This document shows, one piece after another, positions 50,208-62,284 of a stretch of DNA of 64,000 nt (the stretch's first letter is position 1; every line of letters begins with the position of its first letter). The stretch comes from Toxorhynchites rutilus septentrionalis (lineage: Eukaryota > Arthropoda > Insecta > Diptera > Culicidae), in NCBI RefSeq assembly GCF_029784135.1, contig NC_073746.1, positions 66,466,763-66,530,762 on the forward strand, in the 5' to 3' direction. A model generated the notes under the pieces. It was not told where the DNA came from and made no database searches. It saw nothing but the letters and a program-made list of their open reading frames with translations. Made by a program: the position numbers and the translations under genes.

Positions 50208-50395
50208 TTCCAGCTATCGTCATCGAAGAGAGCGAAAGATGTCCGCGGAAGATTCTCGGTACCAGAGGAACAGGGAAGCACGGACCCCAATGGTGTTCAG
50301 AGCTTCACATGAGAAGTTGACCAAAGTACATCCAAAGACAACTGAGCACTTCAACAAGGTGCTTTCTTAATTCGCCCCCGGTAGCGTCACCTCCC
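50208..50395 (+). pseudogene. Fragment related to the R4-like LINE
   Basis: About 190 bases similar to 52515-52710 of the long LINE. For example, ATCGTC.TCGAAGAGA.CGA is shared, then CCCGATGGTGTTCAGA-like and TTCAACAAGGTGCT. It is an older, degenerate copy. Confidence 0.8.
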
Positions 50396-50427
50396 CAATG
50401 ACAACACCACATTAATAGTTGATTCAT

Positions 50428-50558
50428 TTGGTCGTTTGATCGTATGATCGTTTGATCGTTTGATCGTTTGATCGTTTGATCGTTTGATCGTTTGATCGTT
50501 TGATCGTTTGATCGTTTGATCGTTTGATCGATTGATCGTTTGATCGTTGATCGTTCGA
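50428..50558. repeat. Octamer satellite (TTTGATCG)n
   Basis: About 15 copies of TTTGATCG, mostly exact, with slips at both ends. A minus-strand ORF over it (TIKRSNDQ repeated) is only a by-product. Confidence 0.95.
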
Positions 50559-50766
50559 TTGACGTTAAATTAGAAGGTGCGAGTGAGTAAGAGCAGTATA
50601 ACATTCCCTGAAGGTCCTTGTTAGACTGTTGACTGTTAAATCCTTTGTTATCTACTATACTTCGGACAAAGGAGCCAAATGAGGTGAATTTTGGAGACGT
50701 ATTCAAAGTATTCAGAAAGCGCTGAACGCTGAAGCGCTCTTTGAAAATATGATAGCAGCAACTTGT

Positions 50767-50840
50767 CGAAAGAAAAGAAAGAAAAGAAGAAAAAGAAGAA
50801 AAAAAAAGAAAGAAAGAAAGAAAGAAAGAAATAAAGAAAA
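50767..50840. repeat. GAAA-type microsatellite at the 5' side of the R4-like LINE
   Basis: AAGAAAGAAAG-type repeat with some AAGAAG; the LINE leader begins directly after it. Confidence 0.9.
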
Positions 50841-51119
50841 TTTGGTTCTCAAATGGGGATCAACATAGGGTAGGAGCCTGCCTGTTGGTCTCAAATGTTC
50901 CTATCTCACGCCTCCACGAAGATCATATGACGACATTTTTAGATCGGGCGTGAACTGGAAACACACACCTGGTCTTGGCTCCGAGAACGGGTGTCGAAAG
51001 TGGCTAAGTGAGGGGGTGCGAGCGAGTCAGAGCGCTATATCTCTCCCGGGGAAGGCCTCCCGGGTCATGGAGGCCTTGCCAACCCGCTGTCTCCCGGGCA
51101 AAGGAGATACACCCAGAAA

Positions 51120-54100
51120 ATGGAGCTACGTTCACGAAGAGTAATTAGAATGCGATCACCCGAGGAGGGTCCCCGAACTGGAGCTGGTCCTGGAACGGGC
51201 GTAAGAGCGAGCGGCCAGCGGCTGGAGGGCGATGTGCAAGAGCGGGCCACCAGCCGGGTTCAACCCGAAGAGCTACCGCCACACGGAAACAGCAGCCATC
51301 GACATCACCCAAGAAACGCTGCGCCTACGAGACGTGTTGCGACTGCCAGACGACAGTCGTCCACACTTGTGGGTACCACTAGGCGCCGGATCATGTGGAC
51401 ACACGAAATGAATGAATTCGTGATCCGCGCCTATTACATCTGCACTGCTTTGGAGACGGACATGAGCGGTCGCCCTCGAATACTAACAATGTTCGAGGAA
51501 GCGTATCCAGAGTTCGTCGGGAGGCTTGATCAGAACGCGATGAACGCGAGGCGTAGAGCGATAGTACGCAACAACATGCTCTCCCAAACGCAAATCGACG
51601 AGATCAAGCAGCAGATGCAGAGAGAAATAAGCTCCAGGAACAACAGAGCAAGCGATGTGTCGAGACGAAGTTCAGTACGGCTGAGCAATTCATTCGCGAG
51701 TGGGGCACGCGAATCAGCACCAGTGGAGGCCACAGTACTACAACCCCCTGAGCCGGAAGACCCACAGCCAGATCAACAACTACTACGCGATCTGGTCTTC
51801 CACTACGACGAGGCGATCTCACAGTTCCGCGACACAGACCCATTGTAGCGCCCCAGGATCCCGAAGTTGCAGCATTCCCGCAGGCTGACAAGTGCAGTAA
51901 AGCTCATGAACGAGCACGTTCTTCCGCTGCACTTGGTTGATGCTGAGAACATGGAGGAGCTGCAACTGAAAGTTTACTGTGCTGCTGTGGCGACCGCCAA
52001 AAGTTTAGGATACCGTATTAGGCCAAGAGGCGGACTGCTCCAACATCTCCGTGAAAGGCGTGAGCCTCCATGGCGAAGGAGATTGGAGCAACGGATCCTA
52101 AACAAGCGCGCCGCAATTGGAAGACTGATGGCGTACAACAGAGGCAGCAGATCGGCGAAATTATGTCGCCAAGTTGCTGTGATCGTGCGGCCTACTGAAC
52201 TTCGCCAGCTGGGAGCTCACCAGCTGACGGAAAAACTCGACACACTGGTACAGCAATTGAGCGTCCTTACAAAACGGCTGAAACGTTACTCTGACTCTGC
52301 AAAGCGCCAGGAACAAAATCGGATGTTCAGAGATAACGAAAAAGCGTTCTACGACCACATTAGCGACGAGAAGCCCGACTACCGCGAAGGTTTGCCAGAT
52401 ATTAGCGATGTGACGAACTTCTGGGCTGGTATTTGGGAGACCCCAGTACAACATCGCGACGGGCAAATGTGGTTAAGACGGGAGGAGGAGAGTTGTGGTG
52501 AAATTGGAGAGATGCCAGCTATCATCGTCGAAGAGAACGATGTCCGCGAAGCCTCGCGGTACCTGAGGAACTGGGCAGCACCGGGCCCCGATGGTGTTCA
52601 GAACTTCTGGCACAAGAAGCTGACCGTCGCACATCAAAAGATAGCTGAGTGCTTCAACAAGGTGCTACGTGACCCACACAACCTCCCTGAATTCGCCACC
52701 CGTGGCGTCACATTCCTCCTCCCGAAAGACAGCAACACATTGAACCCATCAAAGTACAGGCCGATAACGTGCCTATCGAGTCTGTACAAGATATTAAGCA
52801 GCATCATAACCGCCAAAGTTTCTGCCCACTGCGAACAACACCATATCATCGCAGAAGAGCAGAAAGGATGCAGAAAAAATACGCATGGCTGCAAAGACCA
52901 GGCCATCATCGACGCAGCCATAGTCGGCCAGGCGGTTTATAACCAGCGGAACCTAAGCATGGCCTATATCGATTACAGGAAGGCTTATGACTCCATACCT
53001 CACTCGTTTCTCGTCCGGGTATTGGAGCTCTACAAAATTGATCCCGTCGTCGTTAGGTTCCTGCAGCATGCGATGAGGCAGTGGAGCACGTCTCTGCACC
53101 TTAGTGATGGGGAAAATGTGTTGCAGTCTAGAACGCTGCAGATAAAGAGGGGGATATTCCAAGGCGACTCTTTCAGCCCGCTTTGGTTTTGTCTGGCACT
53201 GAACCCCCTCAGTAGGACGCTCAATAGAAACGGTCATGGCTATAAAATAAGGTATGGCGACGGCGCCCACGAAGAAGTGACCCATACCTTTTACATGGAC
53301 GATCTCAAGGTCTACGCTGATTCACGTCAGCGTCTAGGTATAGCTATCCGGGTTGTCGAAGACATAAGCAGGGACATCTGTATGGAGTTCGGCCTCGACA
53401 AGTGTCGCTGTGTCCACCTGCTGAAAGGACAACTTACCGAATCCGGAGGCTACGAGGTCTATGACGGCGAGTTTATAAGAGACATGGTTCGTGGCGAATC
53501 CTATAAATATCTTGGATTCCGACAGCTCACCGGGATTCGCCACTCCGACATCAAGACGGAGCTGCGAGACAAGTTCTTGAGTCGAGTGAACTGTGTCCTG
53601 AGGACTTTCCTCAACGCGGGGAACAAGGTACGCGCGATCAACACATTCGCGGTTCCCCTGCTGACCTTCAGTTTTGGTGTAGTCAAATGGAGCAAAACTA
53701 ACCTAGAGGACCTTGAGAGGAGGATGAGGAAAGCATTCAAAGAGGCCGGAATGCACCATCCTCAATCGGCACTGGAGAGAGTTTCACTACCACGCAAAGA
53801 AGGGGGACTTGGAATCGTCGACATTTCTGCACTGTGTGTTGCCCAGGTACGACAACTGCGCGAGTACTTCGCAGAACGCGCCAACCAAAACGCGCTATAC
53901 CGGGCTGTCTGCGCCGCCGACAGAGGATACAGCGCTCTGCACTTGGCGCAAGTGGAGTACCAACTCAACTGCAATCTGCAGACAGTGGAGGAGAAGATTG
54001 CAGCTTGGAAGCAGAAGGCAGTGCATGGTGCCCACCCCCATCAACTGGACCGGCCACACGTCGACAAGGCCGCATCTAATCTGTGGCTAACGCGTGGTGA

Positions 54101-54473
54101 ACTCTCTTCAGTAGTAGAAGCCGACATGATAGCCATCCAGGACAGGATAATGCCGACGAGAAACTGCAGGCGGTACGTCTGGCATCAAGACGTTGATGAC
54201 ATTTGCCGGATGTGCCATCAACCAGGTGAAAACATAGAACACATTATGGGAGGCTGTCCCGTTTTGGCCAACGCAGCCTACACCGAGCGCCACAACAACG
54301 TGGCCCGTATTGTTCATCGACAACTGGCGCTCCAATGTGCTCTACTGGAAGACAACGTACCAAACTACCGGTACCTGCCTGCACCTGTCCTGGAAAATGA
54401 CCGTTTCAAGCTGTACTGGGATCGCACTGTTCTGACCGACCTCTCGATCCACCACAACCGCCCAGATATAATG
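51120..54473 (+). pseudogene. R4-like LINE polyprotein: reverse transcriptase and endonuclease start
   Basis: From ATG 51120 the frame is open except for TAG at 51846-51848, and the downstream part (from 51867) is in the same frame. Residues of about 1-95 are Arg/Pro-rich. Residues 95-175 form a helical domain (WTHEMNEFVIRAYYICTALE). The RT follows: AAPGPDGVQNFWHKKL, YRPITCLSSLYKILSS, MAYIDYRKAYDSIPHS, GIFQGDSFSPLWFCLA and the active-site box FYMDDLKVYA. YMDD/FMDD with LK is characteristic of the R4/Dong group as I know it. Then come a knuckle CRMCHQPGENIEHIMGGC and HHNRPDI, the first motif of a restriction-like endonuclease. The protein would nick target DNA and reverse transcribe the element RNA. 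The insertion removes the remaining catalytic Asp/Glu-Lys of the nuclease. Confidence 0.88.
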
Positions 54474-55063
54474 GATTTATACATTTTTTCAACAGAATTC
54501 ACGTGTTCGATCACGTCTTCCAATGAACCAGGTGACTGTGAGCCTGTGAGCCTAAAAAACATTTCTAAATGTAAAAACATAAACAATCTAGGGGTGTTCC
54601 GATGGAAGCTTATCGAAAACGTATCGATTTTAGAAGTGAAAACTTTTTTGTTCATTGTTTTTTTTTCTTAATACATTTTTTTCGTTTTTCAAGTATTCCA
54701 TAAGTGAAACTTCCAAAAGATATAATAAATAAGCCAGCCCAAAGGATTTCTTAAAATTGTATTTGTTGGATCCAGACGAGATTATCGATGTAAGTTACAT
54801 GCAATCAATTGAAATCCCTAAACTAAAAATAAAATTTAGCTTTGAGCACAAATTATTACCCAAAACGCACGGTGTTTGTTTGCTGAGAAGAATATTTCCT
54901 CCCTGCTCCAACACTTATCAAGTCCAAGGAACATCATATCATAAATGTTCGGAACTATTCCATTGAAAATTCGTGTAGTAATATTAAATACAAGTTTAGG
55001 CATCCGTGTGAACAGGAAATGATGCTGTACATTTTCATGTATCATTACGGGCGTAAATCAGCG
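54474..55063. repeat. 590-bp inverted duplication, left arm
   Basis: Reverse complement of 56697-57286 over its full length with no indels by position count. The only clear difference I saw is TTGGATCC versus TTGGAAAC (54768 region). It interrupts the R4-like LINE at its endonuclease. No coding function was recognised in the arm. Confidence 0.92.
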
Positions 55064-55264
55064 GCCGTGGAGCTCAAGGAACTGTGGGGGCTAAGGGAGG
55101 TCCCAAGAATTGTTCCAGTCGTTCTCTCTGGAACTGGAATTATCCCGAAGACACTTCTGGAAGCGCTAAAGGTGTTGAACATCGAGAAGGAATTGGCCGG
55201 CATCCAAAAGTCGGTCATCCTTAGCACCTGCGCGATTGTCCGACAATTCCTCGGTCAGGACTAA
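55064..55264 (+). pseudogene. R4-like LINE C-terminus, after the insertion
   Basis: AVELKELWGLREVPRIVPVV, then LSGTGIIPKTLLEALKVL and QKSVILSTCAIVRQFLGQD before a TAA. This is the usual C-terminal block of R4-type LINE proteins (ELK..W....V.IIP.V.S.TG.IPK.L...L....Q..V.L.T..I.R.FL). It is out of frame with the part before the insertion, and about 40 residues between them are missing. Confidence 0.85.
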
Positions 55265-55386
55265 AACAGCACGAGCATGCAGATACGTGCATTCCGCAGA
55301 GCCTAGTCCCCCTTTGGCATTCAGAAGCCCGGGGGCAGGTGAAAATTCTGGCTAGGTTCGCCTAGTTAAGAAGTGAGATAAGTCTG

Positions 55387-55390
55387 CCGA

Positions 55391-55422
<32 letters not shown>

Positions 55423-55490
55423 AAAAAGAGAAAAGAAAGAAAGGAAGAAAGAAAAAAAGAAAGAAAGAAACAGAGAGATCGAGAGAGAGA
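55387..55490. repeat. GAAA-type microsatellite at the 3' side of the R4-like LINE
   Basis: About twenty GAAA units with interruptions, then GAGA-rich sequence. Confidence 0.95.
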
Positions 55491-55499
55491 GAAAGCATT

Positions 55500-56272
55500 T
55501 GTACAAAAATAACCTTATAAAAGTGTCCAAAAACTTTCTTACGACCGCTCGAAAAGTCAAGGAAACTCTGGAACTGGACATTTTAACCATAACTCGACGG
55601 TTGAAATTAGCAGGATTGATAAGTCGTCTACAGAATTGCAATCGCAAGCCTTTTCTTGTGGGCAATGTTTAGAAAAAGAAGCTGGAATTTGCAAACACGT
55701 TACAAGGCCTGTTTTCTGGAACTCAATCCAATGGTCTGATGAAGACACTTTTGAGCGCTTGGATCCAAAACAGACGTTGAAGTATTTGGAAGGGAGCCGG
55801 TATAAAGGTTCAAAGAAATCTTTGCAAAACTGTTAAACATGGAGGAGCCCCCATTACTATGTAAGTATGTTTTTCTAATGACGGAATGAAAAATCTTGTG
55901 CTGATAGATGAAATTCCAACCGGAGCGAGTTGCGTTGCCATTTTCGATCAACATTTGAAGCCATGTGCCCATAAGGCTGTGCCTTGGGTGTCATTTTATT
56001 TTCCAATAGGGTAACATACCAGAAAATTTACAATAGACTACATCAATACAAACAAAAGATCAGTGTGCTGGGATAGCCAATTGAGAATCTTCTGGTGAGT
56101 TTGGAGCAGAAAAGGAATAAGCAGGTGTTCTTCGAGGAGCTCAAAGCCGAGTTGGAATGCTATGGTGTAGATATTACTATGCGCTTAATAGACAGCATAC
56201 CAAGATGTCTTGCTACAGTTATAAAGAATCGAGGAGGAGCTATAAATTATTTTCATGTAACGAAATAAAATG
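55500..56272 (+). pseudogene. Tc1-like transposase relic
   Basis: Broken frames give TTARKVKETLELDILTITRR, LKLAGLISRLQNCNRKPFLV, QSNGLMKTLLSAWIQ-like, VKHGGAPITM and the end DSIPRCLATVIKNRGGAINY. These fit the HTH, the catalytic region and the SMPRRC..VIKNKG C-terminus of Tc1-type transposases. There are many stops. It fills most of the spacer of the inverted duplication. Confidence 0.85.
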
Positions 56273-56389
56273 GAATGAAGCAATTTGAAATCAAAATAGG
56301 ATTAAGATATTTTTACAATTATATCAAACCCTATCAAGGTAATCATAGAAACAAAATAGAAGATAAATACAATTTCACAGATCATGTGC

Positions 56390-56710
56390 AACAAATAGTT
56401 ATGAGCAAGAGAATGCTGAAAATTGCTCTTGGTGGTAACTTTTGTCACCGACTGTATCGGCTATCGGAAGACTTTTGGTTCCATAACACATTGGTTTCTC
56501 ATAATCTAAAAAATTGCTCCCACCGTCAGTTACAGGGAAAATCGGCAGATTGGAACGTTGCAAATGAGGATAAGAATATTCCAAGGCCAACCATCAGCCG
56601 GTTTTAGCTTACTTTGGCATTGATTCCCTTCAGTCGGAGGTCATGATTATAAGATAAGTTGATTAATACTTTTTACATGGATGACCCCAAGTTTAACGCT
56701 GATTTACGCC
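56390..56710 (+). pseudogene. Old fragment of the R4-like LINE (RT palm)
   Basis: Similar at DNA level to 53140-53330 of the long LINE: AATATTCCAAGGC, then CCGGTTTTAGCTTACTTTGGC, TCATGATTATAAGATAAG and TTTTACATGGATGACC (the YMDD box). It ends at the right arm of the inverted duplication, which includes its last 12 bases. Confidence 0.8.
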
Positions 56711-57286
56711 CGTAATGATACATGAAAATGTACAGCATCATTTCCTGTTCACACGGATGCCTAAACTTGTATTTAATATTACTACACGAATTTTCAATGG
56801 AATAGTTCCGAACATTTATGATATGATGTTCCTTGGACTTGATAAGTGTTGGAGCAGGGAGGAAATATTCTTCTCAGCAAACAAACACCGTGCGTTTTGG
56901 GTAATAATTTGTGCTCAAAGCTAAATTTTATTTTTAGTTTAGGGATTTCAATTGATTGCATGTAACTTACATCGATAATCTCGTCTGTTTCCAACAAATA
57001 CAATTTTAAGAAATCCTTTGGGCTGGCTTATTTATTATATCTTTTGAAAGTTTCACTTATGGAATACTTGAAAAACGAAAAAAATGTATTAAGAAAAAAA
57101 AACAATGAACAAAAAAGTTTTCACTTCTAAAATCGATACGTTTTCGATAAGCTTCCATCGGAACACCCCTAGATTGTTTATGTTTTTACATTTAGAAATG
57201 TTTTTTAGGCTCACAGGCTCACAGTCACCTGGTTCATTGGAAGACGTGATCGAACACGTGAATTCTGTTGAAAAAATGTATAAATC
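56697..57286. repeat. 590-bp inverted duplication, right arm
   Basis: See the left arm. It carries the boundary of the neighbouring LINE fragment (CGCTGATTTACG) inside the repeated unit, which suggests that this arm is the source and the left one the copy. Confidence 0.92.
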
Positions 57287-57389
57287 AGTGATTTCGAAAG
57301 CAATTATATTGTGTATCTGAAGATTGATGGTTCGTGATGTGCAAATCGCACCGAGCTGTCGCTAGGAAGTAGAATACTATCAAGGCAAC

Positions 57390-57960
57390 GGTTGGAAAAA
57401 TTCTGCTGAAAATGTTCAGTGGAGGATCGCTATGGAAGAAGCGGGAAGCGCCAAATTGATGCGAGAATGGATACTAAGATCATGCGTGAAGAAAGAAGAA
57501 CACAAAGGTAACTGTTTTCGAGGTCCAGGAAACTCTTCAGCTCTTAGTTTCCGATGGAACTGTCCATCGCCGTCTCGTAGTACAGGGGTTGAGAAGTAAT
57601 GTTGCCCGGAAGCACCCTTTTATTAGCAAAGCTAATAAAGCCGAACGGCTTAAGTTTGCTAAGGAACATGCTGATAAGCCGCTATAGCTCTGGAAAACGA
57701 TTTTCTGGATTTGAGCTGTTGAAGGGAAAGCGGCAGTTTCGTGTGTAACGCAGATGAGCCGGTGGTGTCGCATCTAATCACTGGAATGGTCTCCACGATA
57801 CCCACACCTCAATTCCATCGAGAATTTGTGGATCTACAACCCTTGAAGAACGTGAAAATTGGGCCGAAACGTCTGCAGCAGGCCCTTAAGGCCGAAGGAA
57901 GACACATTCATTATTAAAATGCTTTGGCTTTTCTAGAGCCAAAATAAAGTGGGCACTTCA
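57390..57960 (+). pseudogene. Tc1-like transposase relic, second family
   Basis: Frames give TVFEVQETLQLLVSDGTVHR, LVVQGLRSNVARKHPFISKA and NKAERLKFAKEHADKPL, then a gap, then SPRYPHLNSIENLW-like, which is the region of the last catalytic Asp/Glu. The central catalytic segment is missing. AAAATAAAGTGGGCACTTCA near 57940 may be close to its right end. Confidence 0.8.
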
Positions 57961-60010
57961 GCACAATTTTTTTTTCTTTACTAAAAGAAAAAACTCTTTT
58001 TACATATTCTATAAAATAGAATTAAATAGAATATCAAAAACAAGATATCAAGAAGATCTACAGTGTTGTTATTTCAATTCTCACCAAATGAATGAGTGAA
58101 ATTGAAAAAGAAAGATGAGGTGAGCACTTTGTTTTGCCTATGGTTGAAAGCACTTGGTTGAAATTTCCAAAGAAATCATATTGACCATCAAAATTAACTT
58201 ATCATTATACTTCATCAATTTTGTTTTCGGGAACAGACTATCAATTAGATAATGACAACTTATGGCAGAAATATTAAATCATTCTTTCACAATTTTCCGA
58301 CAAGAATTATTATCTTCAAAATATTTATGGTTGTAGAATTTTTTCAAGGAATTTCTTTATTTATCCAGTGCTGGTTGTGTCGCAATTATTTATCGTTTCG
58401 TTTCGAGTTGTACTTTATGACATTCCCCAGCAAAATGTGCTCTTTTCAAAGAACGCTCAGCCGTAACTCCTTTTTCTCGAAATTTCCCCCACACAATGTT
58501 TTCGTCCGGATTTTTAGATAAAGCAGTCAACACAAATCTATTCCTTTTAACTCAGAACACATTGGAACGTGAGCATTTTCCAGTTTGGAATTCGCACTCC
58601 AATGGCGAAAGATAGATAATCCTGAAAACGTTATCACCATTTCTATTGACAACTTTAAGCTGTTCGCTTGAAGACATTCGCTCCGAATATTTCGCATCAA
58701 TGTATACATGAATGGCTTTCAATATACAAGACACACCCCACCGCACAGGAGAAGCAAGCCCAACACAAAAAATGGGAGAAGCTTTCAATGGCAAGGACCA
58801 AACGATTTCCAGCACACTATACTTGATTAATTAGTTTAATATAACCGGTATTTTTGGAACGGAATTCTGCTTCCGATTACTATCACACTTCTGTATCGAT
58901 TTTCCTTCCGACAAAATCGCTTCTCGTGCGATCGAATCGGTACTCGGTCCTAATCAGGGAATCTGATTGCATATGAAGTGATTATTTTGGGCAGCAATAA
59001 CAAACAAAACGAACACAAAGCGAGCACCCGCTTCGCATATTCGACAAATGCTTTGATGGGGTTGGGAGACTATCGAATTGGGATCGATCGAATGACCATT
59101 GAGGAAGTAGTGCTTGTAATGGATGTTACAGTCTCCCAGATGTTATCTGGAATCTAGTATTTTACATTGGATTGACAGAAAACTATGACCGAAATTTTAC
59201 CGAATTCCAAAGAAAATATCGTTTTGACCGACATCGGATTTTCAATGAATTGTGAACAGCCTCGCCATCAGAACGGAATGTCACGTTTGAAAACACGACC
59301 AGTATCGACTTTTCCCATACACTCACACAATCCCACGTGGCGACAACTTATCTCTCTTTAACGCATGATTATACCCCGCACATGAGTAACTTTGAATATA
59401 GATAATCGCTTCCATTTGTCGCGGAGCCATTGCAGAGACCCGTTCCATACATATTGTATGATGTATGATGGGGGAAGAGTAATTGAGGCGAGGTGTCAGC
59501 ATTATTAACACTAAATTTTCTCTCTCTACATACCTCCCGACGAACGCGCTGGATTCTGGATAAACGAGCGTCAAGTTGAGTGACATTCATTCACACACAT
59601 CTGTGTCGGAGGTTTGCGGGCAGAGAGTTCCGTTCTGAGGGTTTGTTCTAAGCACATTATGATCTGATGATTGTACTCAATGTTAACCAGTTCGTGTACG
59701 GCTTCGATCAAGAGTGACAGTCAATTACGCGCTTTCAAGTTTGTGATAACGATTTGGGAGGACATTCCCATTTAAATGTGGGAATTCCCGACGCATGGAA
59801 TAGGTCTGTATACCGCCATATTAAATTGAGGGGCTTAGAATGAAAGGGGTGTAAGTGATTTGATCGATTTCTCTACATCGACTCTCTCTTTTGGTCATAG
59901 CTAAGCCTCACATACATTCCCAGCTGTATTTGACAATGTGGAAGATAGGACAGAACCTCACCTATCAGATTCTATAGCAAACTTAAATTGGAACGTTTTT
60001 GCAATTGAGT
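57961..60010. other. AT-rich sequence, nothing recognised
   Basis: Only short ORFs without motifs. No repeat shared with the rest of the window was noticed. Confidence 0.4.
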
Positions 60011-60013
60011 TAC

Positions 60014-60340
60014 GAGGGTCACTATTTATATTTCGGGAATTGACAACACTGATGTCATGTGAGTCCATCTGACGGTTCCATCGTAAAGTTTGACATTTTT
60101 GACGATATACGTACTCAGAACATTTTGTCATACGGACGCTATTTGTTTATTTTATATTTAGTTGAAAGTTTGGTCTCGGCAAAAAAATGGAACTGAATCG
60201 TGAACATTTTCGTGCGATGATTTTTTACGACTTTCGACGTGGATTATCACAACAAGAGTGCGTCAATCAACTTAATTTGACTTTTGGCGATGAAGCTCCA
60301 TCAAAAACCATCGTGTATCGCTGGTATGATATTTTAATTT
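60014..60340 (+). mobile_element. Mariner relic, 5' end and transposase N-terminus
   Basis: Left end CGAGGGTCACTATTTATATT, leader, then ATG at 60187 with MELNREHFRAMIFYDFRRGL and SQQECVNQLNLTFGDEAPSK followed by TIVYRWYD. This is the first helix-turn-helix of a mariner transposase of the mellifera-like type. The homology stops at about 60330 and the catalytic part is missing. Confidence 0.88.
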
Positions 60341-60899
60341 TTATGATATTTGTTTCGATTATAGATATATTCACTATAGTTTCACAATTAAAGTTACTTC
60401 TACTTCGAATCTGACGAGCAAATGTTAAATAAAATCTTATTATATTGGCTTTGAATTCCAAAAGTTTCTCTTAAATGATATTACACACTGAAACGTATGC
60501 CTTCATCAATAACTATACGGTTACTCGTACATATACATCATACACGGTAACGTTGTACCTCTAACATATTCTTGTTATTACATATATTCATGAAGATGAA
60601 TGGCAGATAATCAATTGTTTTGAAAAGCCTCGAAACATTTGTGCGCAGTGGTAATAATTCGAGCTTTCACTCTGGAAAAACTTATTAAGTTGATTTTCAA
60701 CGATCATATTAATGTGTTTGCCGATTATACATTGAATAATACATTTTCGTTTGTTCAAATATGATCTTGCAAAAATAACCAATTTCGGGTACAAAACCTC
60801 GTTCGATACGTGAAACATATTTGTTTGTTCGCTTCATTTTTTGCCGGATTCTTTTGGGGATACTGTTTTAACTGATAATCAGCGAAGAAGACGTCTTCG

Positions 60900-62041
60900 T
60901 ACTGGAGGTAGGTGTGTTCTATATAAATTGTGACGAGATAAACTAATCGGAGATGTTCAATCGATGGTTTATTACTATTTTTTGCTTTTTTCTCTGCCTA
61001 ACACTACTTGAGCAAATAAGGGAGGAGATTACCTTCTTATTCTACGTACTTTGGATGGTGTCAAGTGAACTAACGTCATTTTCATCTAGCCAGCAAAAAT
61101 TACGGAAATGCGTGGCAAGCCTAGGAAAACCACACCGAGAACAGATCATCGTATAGTACTTCTGGCGAGAGCTGATCCATTTGCTTCGTCTAGAACAATT
61201 TGCTCCCAAACTGACAACATCGTAAGTGCTAAAACAGTTCGTTTACGGTTCGAAGAAGCGAAACTACACGGGCGAATCGCTAGGAAAGTGCCACTATTGA
61301 GAAAGAAGAGTTTGCAGATAAGGAAACAATTTGCTTCCAGACATGGCAAACATTTGCTGTGAAACATGGCGGACAAGGTTTGGGGTTGTTTTTCCTGGTA
61401 TGGTGTGGGTCCTGTATTCCGAATTAGCAAATAATAAATGTTGTCGATTACAAGGCAATTGTGGAGGAGGTAATGCTTCCTTACGCAGATGAAAATATGC
61501 CTCTCAAATGGCATATTTTCATCTCCAGCTAGATACCGACACCAAACATACATCGAAGTTGCTAAAATAGTTGCGAAGTTGCTTCACCTCTGAAATGAGG
61601 TGAAGAAAATGTTATCAGTGGTTACATTCCTAGTGTTATCAGGGAAGTAGAAAGGACTAGAAAGGATATACTTCGAGAGGAAGTGCAAGAAGAATGGTAC
61701 GAGTCAATATAATTGAAAACATGTCAGGTATTGGAAGGCCCAGAAGAGTGCATAAAGTGCTTCCGAATAATGGTGGTTATACTGGATATTAAATTGGTTG
61801 TGAGTGAAATACTGTTTTTTAATAATAAGGTCTTATTTTTAACTCACACCTATTTTATTGACCATAGACATTTTATTTCTTTTGATAAGAATAAGAAAGT
61901 TACTGGAAATGTTTATTCTTCTGTTTCACTAACTCTGTTTGAATTTTTTCCTTGTGCATTGATTTTAGTTAACTTGATAACAATAAGATTATGAAAAATA
62001 CCGGATTTTAGTGTTCATTTTTACACACCTATTTTTCTGAT
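60900..62041 (+). mobile_element. Tc1-like transposon relic
   Basis: The right end CACTGCTGATCAGAAAAATA (reversed) is followed by TA. The left end is decayed, perhaps at TAGGTGTGTTC near 60909. Transposase pieces are MRGKPRKTTPRTDHRIVLLA (61108), SAKTVRLRFEEAKLHGRIAR, LLRKKSLQIRKQFASRHGKH, then VWGCFSWYGVGPVFRIS and MLPYADENMPLKW-like. The conserved QQDNDPKHTS block is missing and there are frame breaks. Confidence 0.8.
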
Positions 62042-62284
62042 CAGCAGTGTATCTCGCTGGCGCTAAAAATATGTCTAGGCTCAATAAACGCGAACGAAAC
62101 TTTGCTTTGTCACTTGTTAGCTACACTCTGTCCAACTTCCATAAGACCACCCTGATTGTATTTCGTTGCAACACGAACAGTTAGAATTTCAACAGGATAC
62201 CTTCATACATTGTAGAATGTTTATAATAAAGTATATTTAACGTCATGTCATTCAAAAGAATTGTTTGTTTATTTATTGTGCTTA

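Larger units (their letters stand above)
50845..55386 (+). mobile_element. R4/Dong-like LINE, near full-length
   Basis: One long reading frame with a single RT, a C-terminal CCHC-like knuckle and a restriction-like endonuclease start, as in the R2/R4 superclade that uses site- or repeat-specific insertion. The 5' leader has GC-rich CCCGGG blocks (51046-51095). The 3' UTR after 55264 ends CCTAGTTAAGAAGTGAGATA near a GAAA tract. GAAA microsatellites lie on both sides. It is broken by one in-frame TAG (51846) and by the 590-bp insertion at 54474-55063. Confidence 0.85.

Noticed and set aside
50305..50706. Minus-strand protein with TIKRSNDQ repeats
   Set aside because: Produced by the octamer satellite; no support as a gene.
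54757..54966. 69-codon ORFs present identically in both arms of the inverted duplication
   Set aside because: Duplicate by descent, present in opposite strands, with no recognisable motif or start context.
55366..55665. Minus-strand Phe/Leu-rich ORF
   Set aside because: Translation of the GAAA microsatellite.
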